DNA of 64,000 nucleotides from NCBI GenBank assembly GCA_008015835.1, contig SSGH01000011.1:110566-174565 (forward strand), given 5' to 3'. Position 1 is the first letter of the stretch, and each line of letters starts with the position of its first letter. The stretch comes from Lysobacter sp. (GTDB lineage: Bacteria > Pseudomonadota > Gammaproteobacteria > Xanthomonadales > Xanthomonadaceae). The notes under the pieces are model-generated. The model was not told the DNA's origin, did not search any database, and was given only the letters and a program-made list of their open reading frames with translations. This document shows positions 46,155-54,672 of this stretch, piece by piece. The position numbers were made by a program, and so were the translations under genes.

Positions 46155-47579
46155 ATGCGTCTCGTCGAGAAAACCCCCGTCCGTTCGGCGCTTTCGCGTC
46201 TGTGCGTCGCTTTGCTGTCGATCGGCGCCGTCGCCGGCGTCGGCGAAGCGCGCGCGGACGCGATCTTGCACGCGTTCAATTGGCGCTACGCCGATGTGCA
46301 GGCCCGCGCCGCCGAAATCAAATCGGCCGGTTACAAAGCGGTGCTGGTCGCCCCGGCCTATAAATCGGAAGGCGCCGCATGGTGGGCGCGCTATCAACCG
46401 CAGGATTATCGGGTCATCCATCATCCGTTGGGCGACACTGCGGCGTTCCGCTCGATGGTGAGCGCGCTGAACGCGCAGGGCGTGCACGTGTACGCCGATG
46501 TGCTGATGAATCACATGGCCAACGAGGCGTACAAGCGCAGCGATCTGAATTATCCCGGCGCGGCGGTGCTCGGCGCATATTCGGGCAATACCGCCTACTA
46601 CAACGGCATCCGCCTGTTCGGCAATCTCGGCTACAACTTCCTCAGCGCGGGCGATTTCGGCGAAAGCCGCTGCATCGCCGATTACAACGATGTCTGGCAA
46701 GTGCAGAACTGGCGGCTCTGCGGCGGCGGCGGCGATGTCGGCCTGCCGGATCTGAAGGCCAATAGCTGGGTGATTTCGCAGCAACAGGAGTACCTGCGGC
46801 AGTTGAAGGCCATCGGCGTCAAAGGCTTCCGCATCGACGCCGCGAAGCATATGCCGTTCTCGCATCTCAACAGCGTGCTCACCGCCGATATCAAAAACGG
46901 CATGTACGTCTTCGGCGAAATCATCACCGGCGCCGGCGCGGGCAATCTCGAATACGATCGCTTCCTGCAGCCGTACCTCCAGAATACCAACCATGCGGCG
47001 TACGACTTCCCGCTGCAGAACCAGCTTCGCGGCGCGTTCTCGGTCGGCGGCAGCATGAGCGCGCTGGTCGATCCGGCCGCCTACGGCCAGGCGCTGCAGG
47101 GCGCGCGCGCGCTGACCTTCACCGTGACGCACGACATTCCCAACAACAGCGGGTTCCGCTACGCGTTGATGGACCCCACCGACGAGACCTTGGCCTACGC
47201 CTATCTCTTCGGCCGCAACGGCGGAAAGCCGATGGTGTATTCCGATAACAACGAAAGCGGCGACAACCGCTGGGTCAACGCCTATAAGCGTAACGACATC
47301 AAGGGCATGATCCGTTTCCACAACGCGGTGCAGGGCACGGATATGCAGGTGCTCTCGCACGGACAATGCCACATCGTGTTCCGTCGCGGCAGCCTGGGCA
47401 TCGTCGGCATCAACAAATGCGGCAGCACCGTCAACGCCTCGGTGAACATGAACAACAGCGTGCTGTGGTGGTACGCGAACTACACCGACACGCTCGGCTC
47501 CGGCAGCGTGGTCAACATCGGCAACGCCAACTACACCTTCAGCCTGCCGGCGCGCAGCGCGAGGATGTGGCTGCGCTGA
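46155..47579 (+). CDS. Secreted GH13 alpha-amylase
   Basis: 474 residues starting MRLVEKTPVRSALSRLCVAL with a signal peptide (cleavage after ARADA likely) and the AGGAGG site upstream. Alpha-amylase family motifs appear in order: DVLMNH (115-120), GFRIDAAKH with nucleophile Asp228, GEII with acid/base Glu255 and TVTHD with Asp327. A C-terminal beta domain (SGSVVNIGNANYTFSLPARS) follows. The enzyme hydrolyses alpha-1,4-glucans such as starch outside the cell. It has its own promoter region (370 nt) and terminator. Confidence 0.94.
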   Translation: MRLVEKTPVRSALSRLCVALLSIGAVAGVGEARADAILHAFNWRYADVQARAAEIKSAGYKAVLVAPAYKSEGAAWWARYQPQDYRVIHHPLGDTAAFRSMVSALNAQGVHVYADVLMNHMANEAYKRSDLNYPGAAVLGAYSGNTAYYNGIRLFGNLGYNFLSAGDFGESRCIADYNDVWQVQNWRLCGGGGDVGLPDLKANSWVISQQQEYLRQLKAIGVKGFRIDAAKHMPFSHLNSVLTADIKNGMYVFGEIITGAGAGNLEYDRFLQPYLQNTNHAAYDFPLQNQLRGAFSVGGSMSALVDPAAYGQALQGARALTFTVTHDIPNNSGFRYALMDPTDETLAYAYLFGRNGGKPMVYSDNNESGDNRWVNAYKRNDIKGMIRFHNAVQGTDMQVLSHGQCHIVFRRGSLGIVGINKCGSTVNASVNMNNSVLWWYANYTDTLGSGSVVNIGNANYTFSLPARSARMWLR

Positions 47580-47636
47580 CGAGCGTCTCGCGCCGTCGGT
47601 TCATGGCGGCGAGTCGCGTCGATCCGTCGAAACGTA

Positions 47637-47679
47637 CCCGTCGCGCGCGGAGACTCGCGCGCGACGGGTTTCTTGTCTC
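47637..47679 (+). terminator. Rho-independent terminator of the amylase gene
   Basis: CCCGTCGCGCGCG and CGCGCGCGACGGG form a 13-bp stem with a 6-nt loop 58 nt after the stop codon, followed by TTTCTTGTCT. Confidence 0.8.
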
Positions 47680-47681
47680 GC

Positions 47682-49787
47682 TTATCGTTTCGCGTCGCCC
47701 TGCGGCGCCGGTTCGGCGAGGTTCTCGCGCATCGCGCGCTCGAGTTCGAGGCGAACCTCGCGGTCGACCTTCGTCATGATCCGCTCGTGTTCCTTGCCGA
47801 GCGCGTCCATTTTTTCGCCCAGCGCTTCCATCGGCGCGGCCGCGGCCTCCATCCGCGCTTCGATATCGCGCTCGACCGGCTTCATCTCGTTCGCCATCTC
47901 CGCTTCCAGCGCGGCGCTCTTCGCTTCGATCTCCGCTTCCATCGAGCTCAACCGCGCTTCCACGGCTTCGCTACGCGCACGCAAGGCCTCGACCTCGCGC
48001 TCGGTCGCCGCATCCGACGCGCCGCCGTTTCGCGCCGCCTCGCGTTTGGCGATCTGCGCGTTCAACTTCGCCAGTTCGGCTTGATCTTGCCGCCATTTTT
48101 CCTGCGCGATGGTCCTTCGGATCTCGGCGACGCGCGACTCGATGTGGGCTTGGATACGTTCGTTCTCGACCGCTTGCGCCGACATGCCTTCGGCCAACGC
48201 TTCCAGCTCGACGCTCTTGGCCTGCATTTCGCGGCTCATGGCTTCCAAGCGCCGTTCGCTGTCTTCGCTCTCGGCCCAGATCGCGCGCACCCGCGCCAAT
48301 GTCGCCGGGTCGCGCACCACGTACGGCTTGCCGTCTTGCATGAACCACACGAAATCCTGGTCGATGCGCGACTTCGCCGCGCGGATTCGATCGATATGCT
48401 CCAACTCGCCGGAGATCGAAAATCCGCGCTCGCTGTGTCGCACCAGCGCATAGCCTTCGTGCTTGGCGCGCGTCGATTCGCTCGGTTCGGCGTCGGCGAA
48501 GAGATCGCCGGCGAGGATCATGCCGGTGACGCCTTGCGTGCGCGTCGCTTGCTCGGCGCGCGGTAGGCCGTCGCGCGCGGCGACGCCTGCCGAAGCGATG
48601 TTCCCGGCAGATGAGCCCGCGCCCGCGGGCATGGCCGCCTGCGCGGTTCGCGGCGCCGGTTCGGATTGCGCGTAGGCCAGGCAGGCGACGCCGATCGCGA
48701 TCAGGCTCGCGATGGCGCCGATCGACGGCAGCGCGAGGCCGGCGTTGCGTTTCGGATGTTTCGACGCGACGAGATGTTGGATGCGGGACATGAGCGAGCC
48801 TCCGTGAGCGGCGAGCGACAGGGTGAGCGGGAATGCGGTGGGCGCGCCGTCGGTTCGCAGCGCGCGTTCGTCTTCGGCGCGCAATCGATCCAGTTCGGCC
48901 AGCGCGAGCGCTAGGGTGCGCGGCGCCTCGATCGCGCGCGCGGCGAGCGCGTCGGCGACGCATTCGCGTTCGTGACGGATGCGGCGCGACAGCCACCACA
49001 CCGCGGGGTGATAGAACAGCAGCGTTTCGACCAGGGTCTGCAGCAGATTCACCAGATAATCGCGGCGGCGGATATGCGCCAATTCGTGCGCGATCAGCGC
49101 TTCGAGCCACTCGGCCGGCATGCGCGCGATCAGCGCGGCCGGCAGGATCACGACCGGCGACAGAATGCCCGCCGCGAGCGGTCCGATCAGCGCCTCGGCG
49201 GCATCGACGGTCCAGGCGCGCAAACGTACGGTGGCGGCGACGCCCATGCGCGCACGCAAGGCCTCGAACCGCCGCAGCAGCGTCGGATCGATCGCCGCCG
49301 TCGCGCGTCGACGTAGCCGTCGTACCCACAGCGCGCCCGCGCACAAGCGCAGCAGCATGCAGGTCACGCCGATCGACCACGCGGCGACGATCCAAGGCAG
49401 CCCGATCTCGATCGACGAAGCCTTTCGCGCGAGCGCCATCGGCAGAGACAACATGCGCGTCGTCGGCGCATCGAACGCATCGAGCGGGGCGGCGGCGACT
49501 GCCGATTCCATCGTCGGTTCGCGCACCGCACTGCTCGGCGTATCGCGCCACAGCGCGCTCAGCGGAGCCAACAGACAGGCGAGCAGCGCGATGCAGGCGA
49601 CGGCGTAGCGCGTCTGCGCGCGCGCATCGCGCAGCGCGGCGAGCGCGAGCCATGCGACGATGCCGATCGCCGCGCCCTGCCACAGCGACGCCAACAGCGC
49701 ACGCCCCAGCGGCGCGACCCAGTCGTGCGCGAACGCGGCGGCGAGCGTATCGCCGAGCGCGCCGACGACGTCGATATCAGCGTTCAT
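47682..49787 (-). CDS. BlaR1/M56-family membrane metallopeptidase with coiled-coil C-terminus
   Basis: 701 residues. Four N-terminal helices flank the M56 zinc-protease motif HELAH (234-238), with a downstream REC VADAL region supplying the third ligand. Another helix (LIAIGVACLAYA, about 365) precedes an Ala/Gly linker and then a long charged coiled coil from about residue 490 to 690. Canonical BlaR1 ends in a penicillin-binding sensor domain; no SxxK or KTG motif is visible here, so this is an M56 protein with a different sensor. Its start overlaps the BlaI-like repressor gene by 11 nt. Confidence 0.88.
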   Translation of the reverse strand: MNADIDVVGALGDTLAAAFAHDWVAPLGRALLASLWQGAAIGIVAWLALAALRDARAQTRYAVACIALLACLLAPLSALWRDTPSSAVREPTMESAVAAAPLDAFDAPTTRMLSLPMALARKASSIEIGLPWIVAAWSIGVTCMLLRLCAGALWVRRLRRRATAAIDPTLLRRFEALRARMGVAATVRLRAWTVDAAEALIGPLAAGILSPVVILPAALIARMPAEWLEALIAHELAHIRRRDYLVNLLQTLVETLLFYHPAVWWLSRRIRHERECVADALAARAIEAPRTLALALAELDRLRAEDERALRTDGAPTAFPLTLSLAAHGGSLMSRIQHLVASKHPKRNAGLALPSIGAIASLIAIGVACLAYAQSEPAPRTAQAAMPAGAGSSAGNIASAGVAARDGLPRAEQATRTQGVTGMILAGDLFADAEPSESTRAKHEGYALVRHSERGFSISGELEHIDRIRAAKSRIDQDFVWFMQDGKPYVVRDPATLARVRAIWAESEDSERRLEAMSREMQAKSVELEALAEGMSAQAVENERIQAHIESRVAEIRRTIAQEKWRQDQAELAKLNAQIAKREAARNGGASDAATEREVEALRARSEAVEARLSSMEAEIEAKSAALEAEMANEMKPVERDIEARMEAAAAPMEALGEKMDALGKEHERIMTKVDREVRLELERAMRENLAEPAPQGDAKR

Positions 49788-50166
49788 CGTCGGACTCCTG
49801 CAAAAAGCGCTGGATTTCGGCGCGTTCTTCGTCGGTGACGTGGCCGCGCAGCGCGGTCATCACCAGGGCTTTGCCCGAGCCGGAGAACGCTTTCTGGATG
49901 AGGTCCTGCAGCAGATTGGTCTGCAGCGAATCCTGCGCCGCCGCGGCCGCGTAGACGTGCGATCGCTGGGATTCGTCGCGGGTCAGCAAGCCTTTGCCGT
50001 GCATGATTTGCAGCAAGCGCAGCACGGTGGCGTAGGCGACGTCGGGTCGCTCCAGCACGCGCGCTTCGTGGACTTGCTTGACCGTGCTGGGGCCGAGCCG
50101 CCACAGCAACCGCAGCAGATCGAGTTCCGCGGGCGTGGGTTTCGGATGCGGGCGGGACTTGGGCAT
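49777..50166 (-). CDS. BlaI/MecI-family transcriptional repressor
   Basis: 129 residues from the ATG at 50166 (MPKSRPHPKPTPAELDLLRL), with the winged helix of this family: WRLGPSTVKQVHEARVLERP, YATVLRLLQIMHGKGLLTRD. The C-terminal dimerisation helices include FLQESDDER. BlaI is cleaved when its membrane protease BlaR1 senses a signal; the coupled M56 gene supports that logic here, with an unknown signal in place of beta-lactam. It likely autoregulates through the TCTAGA repeats upstream. Confidence 0.92.
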   Translation of the reverse strand: MPKSRPHPKPTPAELDLLRLLWRLGPSTVKQVHEARVLERPDVAYATVLRLLQIMHGKGLLTRDESQRSHVYAAAAAQDSLQTNLLQDLIQKAFSGSGKALVMTALRGHVTDEERAEIQRFLQESDDER

Positions 50167-50205
50167 CGGAGCGCCTGACGAGTGGAGTAGACGCACCGTA
50201 TTCGA

Positions 50206-50239
50206 TCTAGAACGTTTTGTCTAGAACAAATTGTCTAGA
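50206..50239. promoter_or_regulatory. Triple TCTAGA repeat, probable operator
   Basis: TCTAGA occurs at 50206, 50220 and 50234, exactly 14 bp apart, the first two extended to TCTAGAAC. It lies 40 nt upstream of the BlaI-like start, on the other side of which the diguanylate cyclase gene begins. Repressor binding is inferred from position. The remaining stretch 50240-50641 shows no feature I can support. Confidence 0.55.
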
Positions 50240-50641
50240 AAATCGGCGACGACACGACCGCTCGTCGGAAACGGTGCGTTCGCGGATCGCCTCGCGTCGA
50301 ATCGCGATGCGGCGAGCCTGGGACGAGGAGTGATCGACGCCACAGTTCGGCATCGCCGCCTCGCGCCGCGATGGAGGCTGCGCCTAGAATCGAACCCGGC
50401 GCCTTCGCATCCGCACCGGTCGTGCGAAAGGCCAGCGACGCCGCAAGTCGTGGGGCGTCGCAGCCAGGACCGGTTCGATCCGAAAGCGAGTCTGCGGGGG
50501 GCAGCATGCGCACGATCCGATACGCGACGGACCAGCGAACGAGTCCGAACATCATCCCTGCGGGTTGCGGCTGACCGATCGTTCCGACGACCGGTGAACG
50601 CGCAACCTGCGAATCGTCCCGCGAGAAGGAGATTCGCGCAC

Positions 50642-52516
50642 ATGGCGCGGCGTGTCGGCGCGCTCGTGCTGGCGGCGTTCGTCTGCGCGGCGTCGATTCC
50701 GGCTTTCGCGCAGGGCGAAAAAGCGGCGCGCGCGCTGTACGCGCAAGCGTTGCGCGCTTACGAGACCGATCTGCGCGAATCGGCGGCGCTTTCGGAGCGC
50801 GCCCTGGCCGCGCTCGGCGCGGACGCCGACCGCACGCTTCGGCGCGAGATCGAAGCGCATCTGTGCATGAGCCTCGGCAGCGTCGCGCCGTCGCGCGCGC
50901 TGCCCCTCTCCGAACGCGGGCTGCAAACCGCCGCCCAGGAACGGGATAGACTGTCCAAGGCGCGCTTTCTCACCTGCGAGGCTTACGCGACCGAGGTGGC
51001 CGGCGACATGGCCTCGGCCGCGGCGATTTACGAACGCGCGCTGGCGGCCGCGATCGCATCGGAAGACCGGATCGCCATCGCCGACGCCTACGTGTTCCGC
51101 GGCGAAAACCGCCATTACCGAGGCCGTTACGAAGACGCCCTGACCGATCTGAACCGCGCGTTCGATCTGTACGCCGCGGCCGGCAAGCGCGAAGGGCGGC
51201 GATACACCCTCAACGCGATGGCCAATCTTTACATCGACCCGCACGTCGGCGAGTTCGATAAAGCGATCGAATACTACGAAGAATTGCTGAAAGAGGCCTT
51301 GGCCGCGAATGCCCCCGGCGCGATCGCGACCGCGCGGTTCAATATCGCCTCGGCTTACGAAGAAAAGGGCGAGTACGAGGCTGCGCTGCGCGAATTCCGT
51401 CGCGCGCTGGAGATCGATCGCGGTCTGGGCGACCGCGAGGCGGTGGTGGAAGAGGAACGCGCCATCGGCCGGGTGCTGGTCGCGCAGGGCAAGGCCGAAG
51501 AGGCGTTGCCGCTGATCGACCGCGCGGTGGCCCACTACGCCGAAACCGGCAATGCCGATGCCTTGACCCGCACCCGCATCACGCGGGCCACGGCGCTGCG
51601 CAAACTCGGCCGTCTCGACGAGGCGATGCGCTCGATCGAATCGGCGCTGACGCATGCGTTGGAAAACGACAACGCCCGCTATCAAGCCTATGCCTACGCC
51701 GAGCGCGTCGAGATCCTCGCCGCGCGCGGCGACTGGCGCGAAGCCTATCTGCAGGCGAAGGCGCTGCGCCAGATCGAATCGCGGCTGGAACAGCAACTGC
51801 GCAAGGAGCGGACCTCGCGCCTGCGCGTGCAGTTCGACGTCGCGCGCAAGGACGAACAGAACGCGCGACTGCAGGCGGAGAACCGGCGGCGCGCCGCCGA
51901 ACTGGAAAGCGCGCGGCGCGTGCGCAATCTGCAGCGCGCGGTGATCGTGCTGTGCGGCGCGCTGCTGGCGCTGCTGGGGATCATCGCGTTCCAGCAACTG
52001 CAGCGAAACCGGGCGATGCGCGTTTTGGCGATGACCGACGACTTGACCGGGCTTCCCAATCGACGGCAAATCCTCGAATACCTCGAGCGCTGTCGCGTCG
52101 AGGCCGCCGAACGCGGCGCGCCGTTGGCGCTGATCGCGTTCGACGTCGATCACTTCAAGCGCATCAACGACCGCTTCGGACACGGCGGCGGCGATCGCGT
52201 GTTGGCCTCGGTCGCGCAGCGCGTCGCGAGCGGCTTGCGCGCCGACGATCGCGTCGGTCGCATCGGCGGCGAGGAATTCCTGGTCGTTCTGCCGTCCACC
52301 GCGCTCGCCGAGGCCGAAGCCATCGCCGAACGCCTGCGCGGCGTCGTCGAATCCGCGCGTCTGGACGGCGCCGCCGAAGATGCGCGTTTCTCCGCCAGTT
52401 TCGGCGTGGTCGTATCGACCGTCGACGATCGCGATAGCGAGTCTCTGCTCAAACGCGCCGACGACGCGCTGTATCGCGCGAAGCGCGAAGGGCGCAATCG
52501 GGTGGTGGTGGGATAG
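50642..52516 (+). CDS. TPR sensor diguanylate cyclase (GGDEF)
   Basis: 624 residues with a signal peptide (MARRVGALVLAAFVCAASIP). Residues about 30-420 form TPR-like helical repeats (EYYEELLKEALAANAPGAIA; YEAALREFRRALEIDRGLGD), followed by a transmembrane helix (VLCGALLALLGIIAFQQLQ). The GGDEF domain starts MTDDLTGLPNRRQ; its active-site GGEEF is at 542-546, preceded by the RADD inhibitory I-site (RxxD, 533-536). It should make cyclic di-GMP and be feedback inhibited. AGAAGGAG precedes the ATG. Divergent from the BlaI/BlaR genes. Confidence 0.92.
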   Translation: MARRVGALVLAAFVCAASIPAFAQGEKAARALYAQALRAYETDLRESAALSERALAALGADADRTLRREIEAHLCMSLGSVAPSRALPLSERGLQTAAQERDRLSKARFLTCEAYATEVAGDMASAAAIYERALAAAIASEDRIAIADAYVFRGENRHYRGRYEDALTDLNRAFDLYAAAGKREGRRYTLNAMANLYIDPHVGEFDKAIEYYEELLKEALAANAPGAIATARFNIASAYEEKGEYEAALREFRRALEIDRGLGDREAVVEEERAIGRVLVAQGKAEEALPLIDRAVAHYAETGNADALTRTRITRATALRKLGRLDEAMRSIESALTHALENDNARYQAYAYAERVEILAARGDWREAYLQAKALRQIESRLEQQLRKERTSRLRVQFDVARKDEQNARLQAENRRRAAELESARRVRNLQRAVIVLCGALLALLGIIAFQQLQRNRAMRVLAMTDDLTGLPNRRQILEYLERCRVEAAERGAPLALIAFDVDHFKRINDRFGHGGGDRVLASVAQRVASGLRADDRVGRIGGEEFLVVLPSTALAEAEAIAERLRGVVESARLDGAAEDARFSASFGVVVSTVDDRDSESLLKRADDALYRAKREGRNRVVVG

Positions 52517-52552
52517 AAGCTCGCGGCATTTAGACAATGCGGGCAGGCTACT

Positions 52553-52780
52553 TTAATTCCCGCTCTTTGCGATAACCGCAAGTGACTGGCTTATCTCAGC
52601 CAGCACGCCGAGAACAACAGCGCCGATTATGCAATAGAACCCGTTGTTGATGGTCTTGCCAGAGAGTTGTTGGCCTGCTGGATAGTCGGAACTCATTGAG
52701 AGAATCGCTATCAACAAGATGCTCGCGCCGACCAAAATGCCAAGTCCTGCGATAAATTTCGCTGACTTTGTGTAGAACAT
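52553..52780 (-). CDS. Small two-helix membrane protein
   Basis: 75 residues starting MFYTKSAKFIAGLGILVGAS, two helices (GLGILVGASILLIAIL and FYCIIGAVVLGVLAEI). The base composition is clearly less GC-rich than the neighbours. No family recognised; position between the GGDEF gene and another small AT-richer gene suggests acquired DNA. Confidence 0.65.
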   Translation of the reverse strand: MFYTKSAKFIAGLGILVGASILLIAILSMSSDYPAGQQLSGKTINNGFYCIIGAVVLGVLAEISQSLAVIAKSGN

Positions 52781-52905
52781 AATCCAGTGCCTCAGCTAGA
52801 GTGATACCGCTTGAGCCGCAATGAATTGTATCTTCGCTCACTGGAAATTTTTACGAGCAGTTTTTTAAGAATAGCGGACGCCTCTTCCTTGAGGCGCAAT
52901 GACCG

Positions 52906-53112
52906 TTAGCGGGTGTGGCAGGCTTTAGAGCAGGTGGCGCATCCGTCCGATTGCCGATAAATCTTTTTCGCTTCCCTCACGGCTTCCGCGCAACTGCCGA
53001 ACTGTCCCAGATAGATTCGATTCCATTCGACCGGAAGAAAGATGCAGGTTTCGGTATGCACTTCGTGGTCGCCGCTCGCTTGAGCCGTTTTATTGACGTA
53101 ATAACGAGGCAT
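52906..53112 (-). CDS. Small Cys/His-containing protein
   Basis: 68 residues starting MPRYYVNKTAQASGDHEVHT, chosen over an upstream codon because this is where conserved sequence begins. It has HEVHTETC, YLGQFGSCAEAVREAKKIY and DGCATCSKACHT, a probable metal-binding ending. I recall this as a recurrent small hypothetical family, but cannot name it. Confidence 0.68.
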   Translation of the reverse strand: MPRYYVNKTAQASGDHEVHTETCIFLPVEWNRIYLGQFGSCAEAVREAKKIYRQSDGCATCSKACHTR

Positions 53113-53225
53113 GATTCGCAGCTCTGGTATGCGCTTGATTGCGCGCCGCAAATATTCGAGCGTTCTAGTCTCAGCTTCTGAGATGTATGCCCATCGAATA
53201 TTTCGATCGAATAAACGATATCAAT

Positions 53226-53254
53226 AAAAAAGGCCGCGTTAGCGGCCTCTTTTA
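53226..53254 (-). terminator. Rho-independent terminator downstream of DUF2846 gene
   Basis: AGGCCGC, a 4-nt GTTA loop and GCGGCCT form a 7-bp stem; on the minus strand the run of A at 53226-53230 reads as a T-tract after the stem. It ends transcription of the gene at 53279-53797. Confidence 0.75.
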
Positions 53255-53278
53255 GCGAGCGAATGCGTTTCGCTCAGA

Positions 53279-53797
53279 TTACTTCTTCGGCTTCAGCGGC
53301 TTGGCCGGCTTCAGCTTTTTGGACGCTTCGACGAAGGTCGCCTGATCGGACGGCGACAGATTCGGGCGGCCGGCCAGCACGCCCATGCTGATGCCACCGG
53401 AGACGTAATAGGTTTCGCCGGCTTCCACTTCGATGTTCATCACGTCCTTGGCTTCGGAATGCACGACGTAGCTGTGCTGGCCGGGCGTCGTGGCGTGCAC
53501 GAAATAGCTGGCGTTGCGCAGCTTGCCGAGTTCCGCTTCGCCTTCGCGGACGATGAAGCCGATCGCCGCGCCCAGCATCTTGCTCGGGCGGAAGAACACG
53601 ATCTGGCCCATGCCTTCGGGCGGCGGCGAAATGCCCGCCGGCAGCGCTTCGGCGCTCGCGGCTTGAGGCGGCGCCGGCTGTTCGGCGGCGGGCGCAGCGG
53701 TTTGCTGTTCGGCCGGCGCGGTCGCGTCTTGCGCGGCGACGATGGACGAGGCGCCGAAGAGGGCGAGGACGAGAGCGGTCTTGGCGAAATGCGTCAT
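53279..53797 (-). CDS. Secreted DUF2846-family protein
   Basis: 172 residues with a signal peptide (MTHFAKTALVLALFGASSIV, cleavage after AAQ) and an Ala/Pro/Gln linker to about residue 60. The domain has GQIVFFRPSKMLGAAIGFIV, GKLRNASYFVHATTPGQHSY and EVEAGETYYVSGG, matching DUF2846, a family of envelope proteins of unknown function. The Lys/Pro-rich tail KLKPAKPLKPKK is unusual. Confidence 0.85.
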   Translation of the reverse strand: MTHFAKTALVLALFGASSIVAAQDATAPAEQQTAAPAAEQPAPPQAASAEALPAGISPPPEGMGQIVFFRPSKMLGAAIGFIVREGEAELGKLRNASYFVHATTPGQHSYVVHSEAKDVMNIEVEAGETYYVSGGISMGVLAGRPNLSPSDQATFVEASKKLKPAKPLKPKK

Positions 53798-53876
53798 TCG
53801 GAGGTTCCTGTGGACGGGTGTGGATGCGGAGCGTGGTCTAGAGCGTGATCTTAAGCGCGTGAATTCGGAGCGAGCG

Positions 53877-54548
53877 TCAGCGCTGCGGCGTGTCCGCGCC
53901 GGCTTCGGCCTGCGCGGCGGTGGGGGCAGGTTCTAGCGTAGGTACGGGCGTCGGTTCGGATGGCGCAGACGCGGTGGGCGGCACGGTATACGCGCCGGCC
54001 AGCTTCGCGTGCGCTCGCGCGCCGGCCGGCACTTCGACTTGACCGCCGCGCACGAAGAAACCGAGCGGAATCCAGAACGCGGCGGTGGTTCGGTTCTCGC
54101 CGCTGCCGCCGAATTTGAAGCCGCGCAGTTTGATTTCGCCGTTGGGGCCGTTCAGCGTGCGCGCCGCCAACAGCAGTTCGCCGGGTTTGCCCGCGGCGCG
54201 CGCGCGATCGGCGTGCACCACTTCGCCGACGCCTTCGATGCCGGCCGGCAGCGCGACGGCATCGCCGATGCGCACCGGCGACGCCAAACGCAATTTGAAG
54301 CGTTGCCCGCGCTGTGCGGTTTTCGTACTCAACGGCTCGGCGATTTCCAACTCGACGACGGTGCCGTCGGCCAGTAAGCAGCAGCCGGAGGCCACCGTTG
54401 GCGTGGCGGGCGCCGCGACAGTTTCCGCCGCGGCGCTGTGCGCCGCCGTCTCCTGCGGCATGGACGTTTGCGCGTACGCGCCGATAGGCGCGAACAGTGC
54501 GCAGAACGCGCACACGAGCGTCGTCGTCGAACGATCGAAAATAGTCAT
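53877..54548 (-). CDS. Secreted protein of unknown function
   Basis: 223 residues with a signal peptide (MTIFDRSTTTLVCAFCALFA, cleavage after AYAQ). An Ala/Thr/Pro-rich linker precedes a beta-rich domain with LADGTVVELEIAEPLSTKTA, GQRFKLRLASPVRIGDAVAL and AAFWIPLGFFVRGGQVEVPA. It ends with a Pro/Thr/Ala-rich tail. No family identified. Confidence 0.76.
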   Translation of the reverse strand: MTIFDRSTTTLVCAFCALFAPIGAYAQTSMPQETAAHSAAAETVAAPATPTVASGCCLLADGTVVELEIAEPLSTKTAQRGQRFKLRLASPVRIGDAVALPAGIEGVGEVVHADRARAAGKPGELLLAARTLNGPNGEIKLRGFKFGGSGENRTTAAFWIPLGFFVRGGQVEVPAGARAHAKLAGAYTVPPTASAPSEPTPVPTLEPAPTAAQAEAGADTPQR

Positions 54549-54672
54549 CGCGGCCCCCTCGAAGGCCGCGATTGTCGCACACGCCTCGCCGCGCGCGAGA
54601 CATCTCGACGCGAAATTTTCGATTTCGCGCGGATATCAAATATTTTTCACAAACGCGCGCTGGATTCGCGGT

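Noticed and set aside
47682..49787. True beta-lactam-sensing BlaR1
   Set aside because: No penicillin-binding SxxK/KTG motifs; the C-terminus is a coiled coil.
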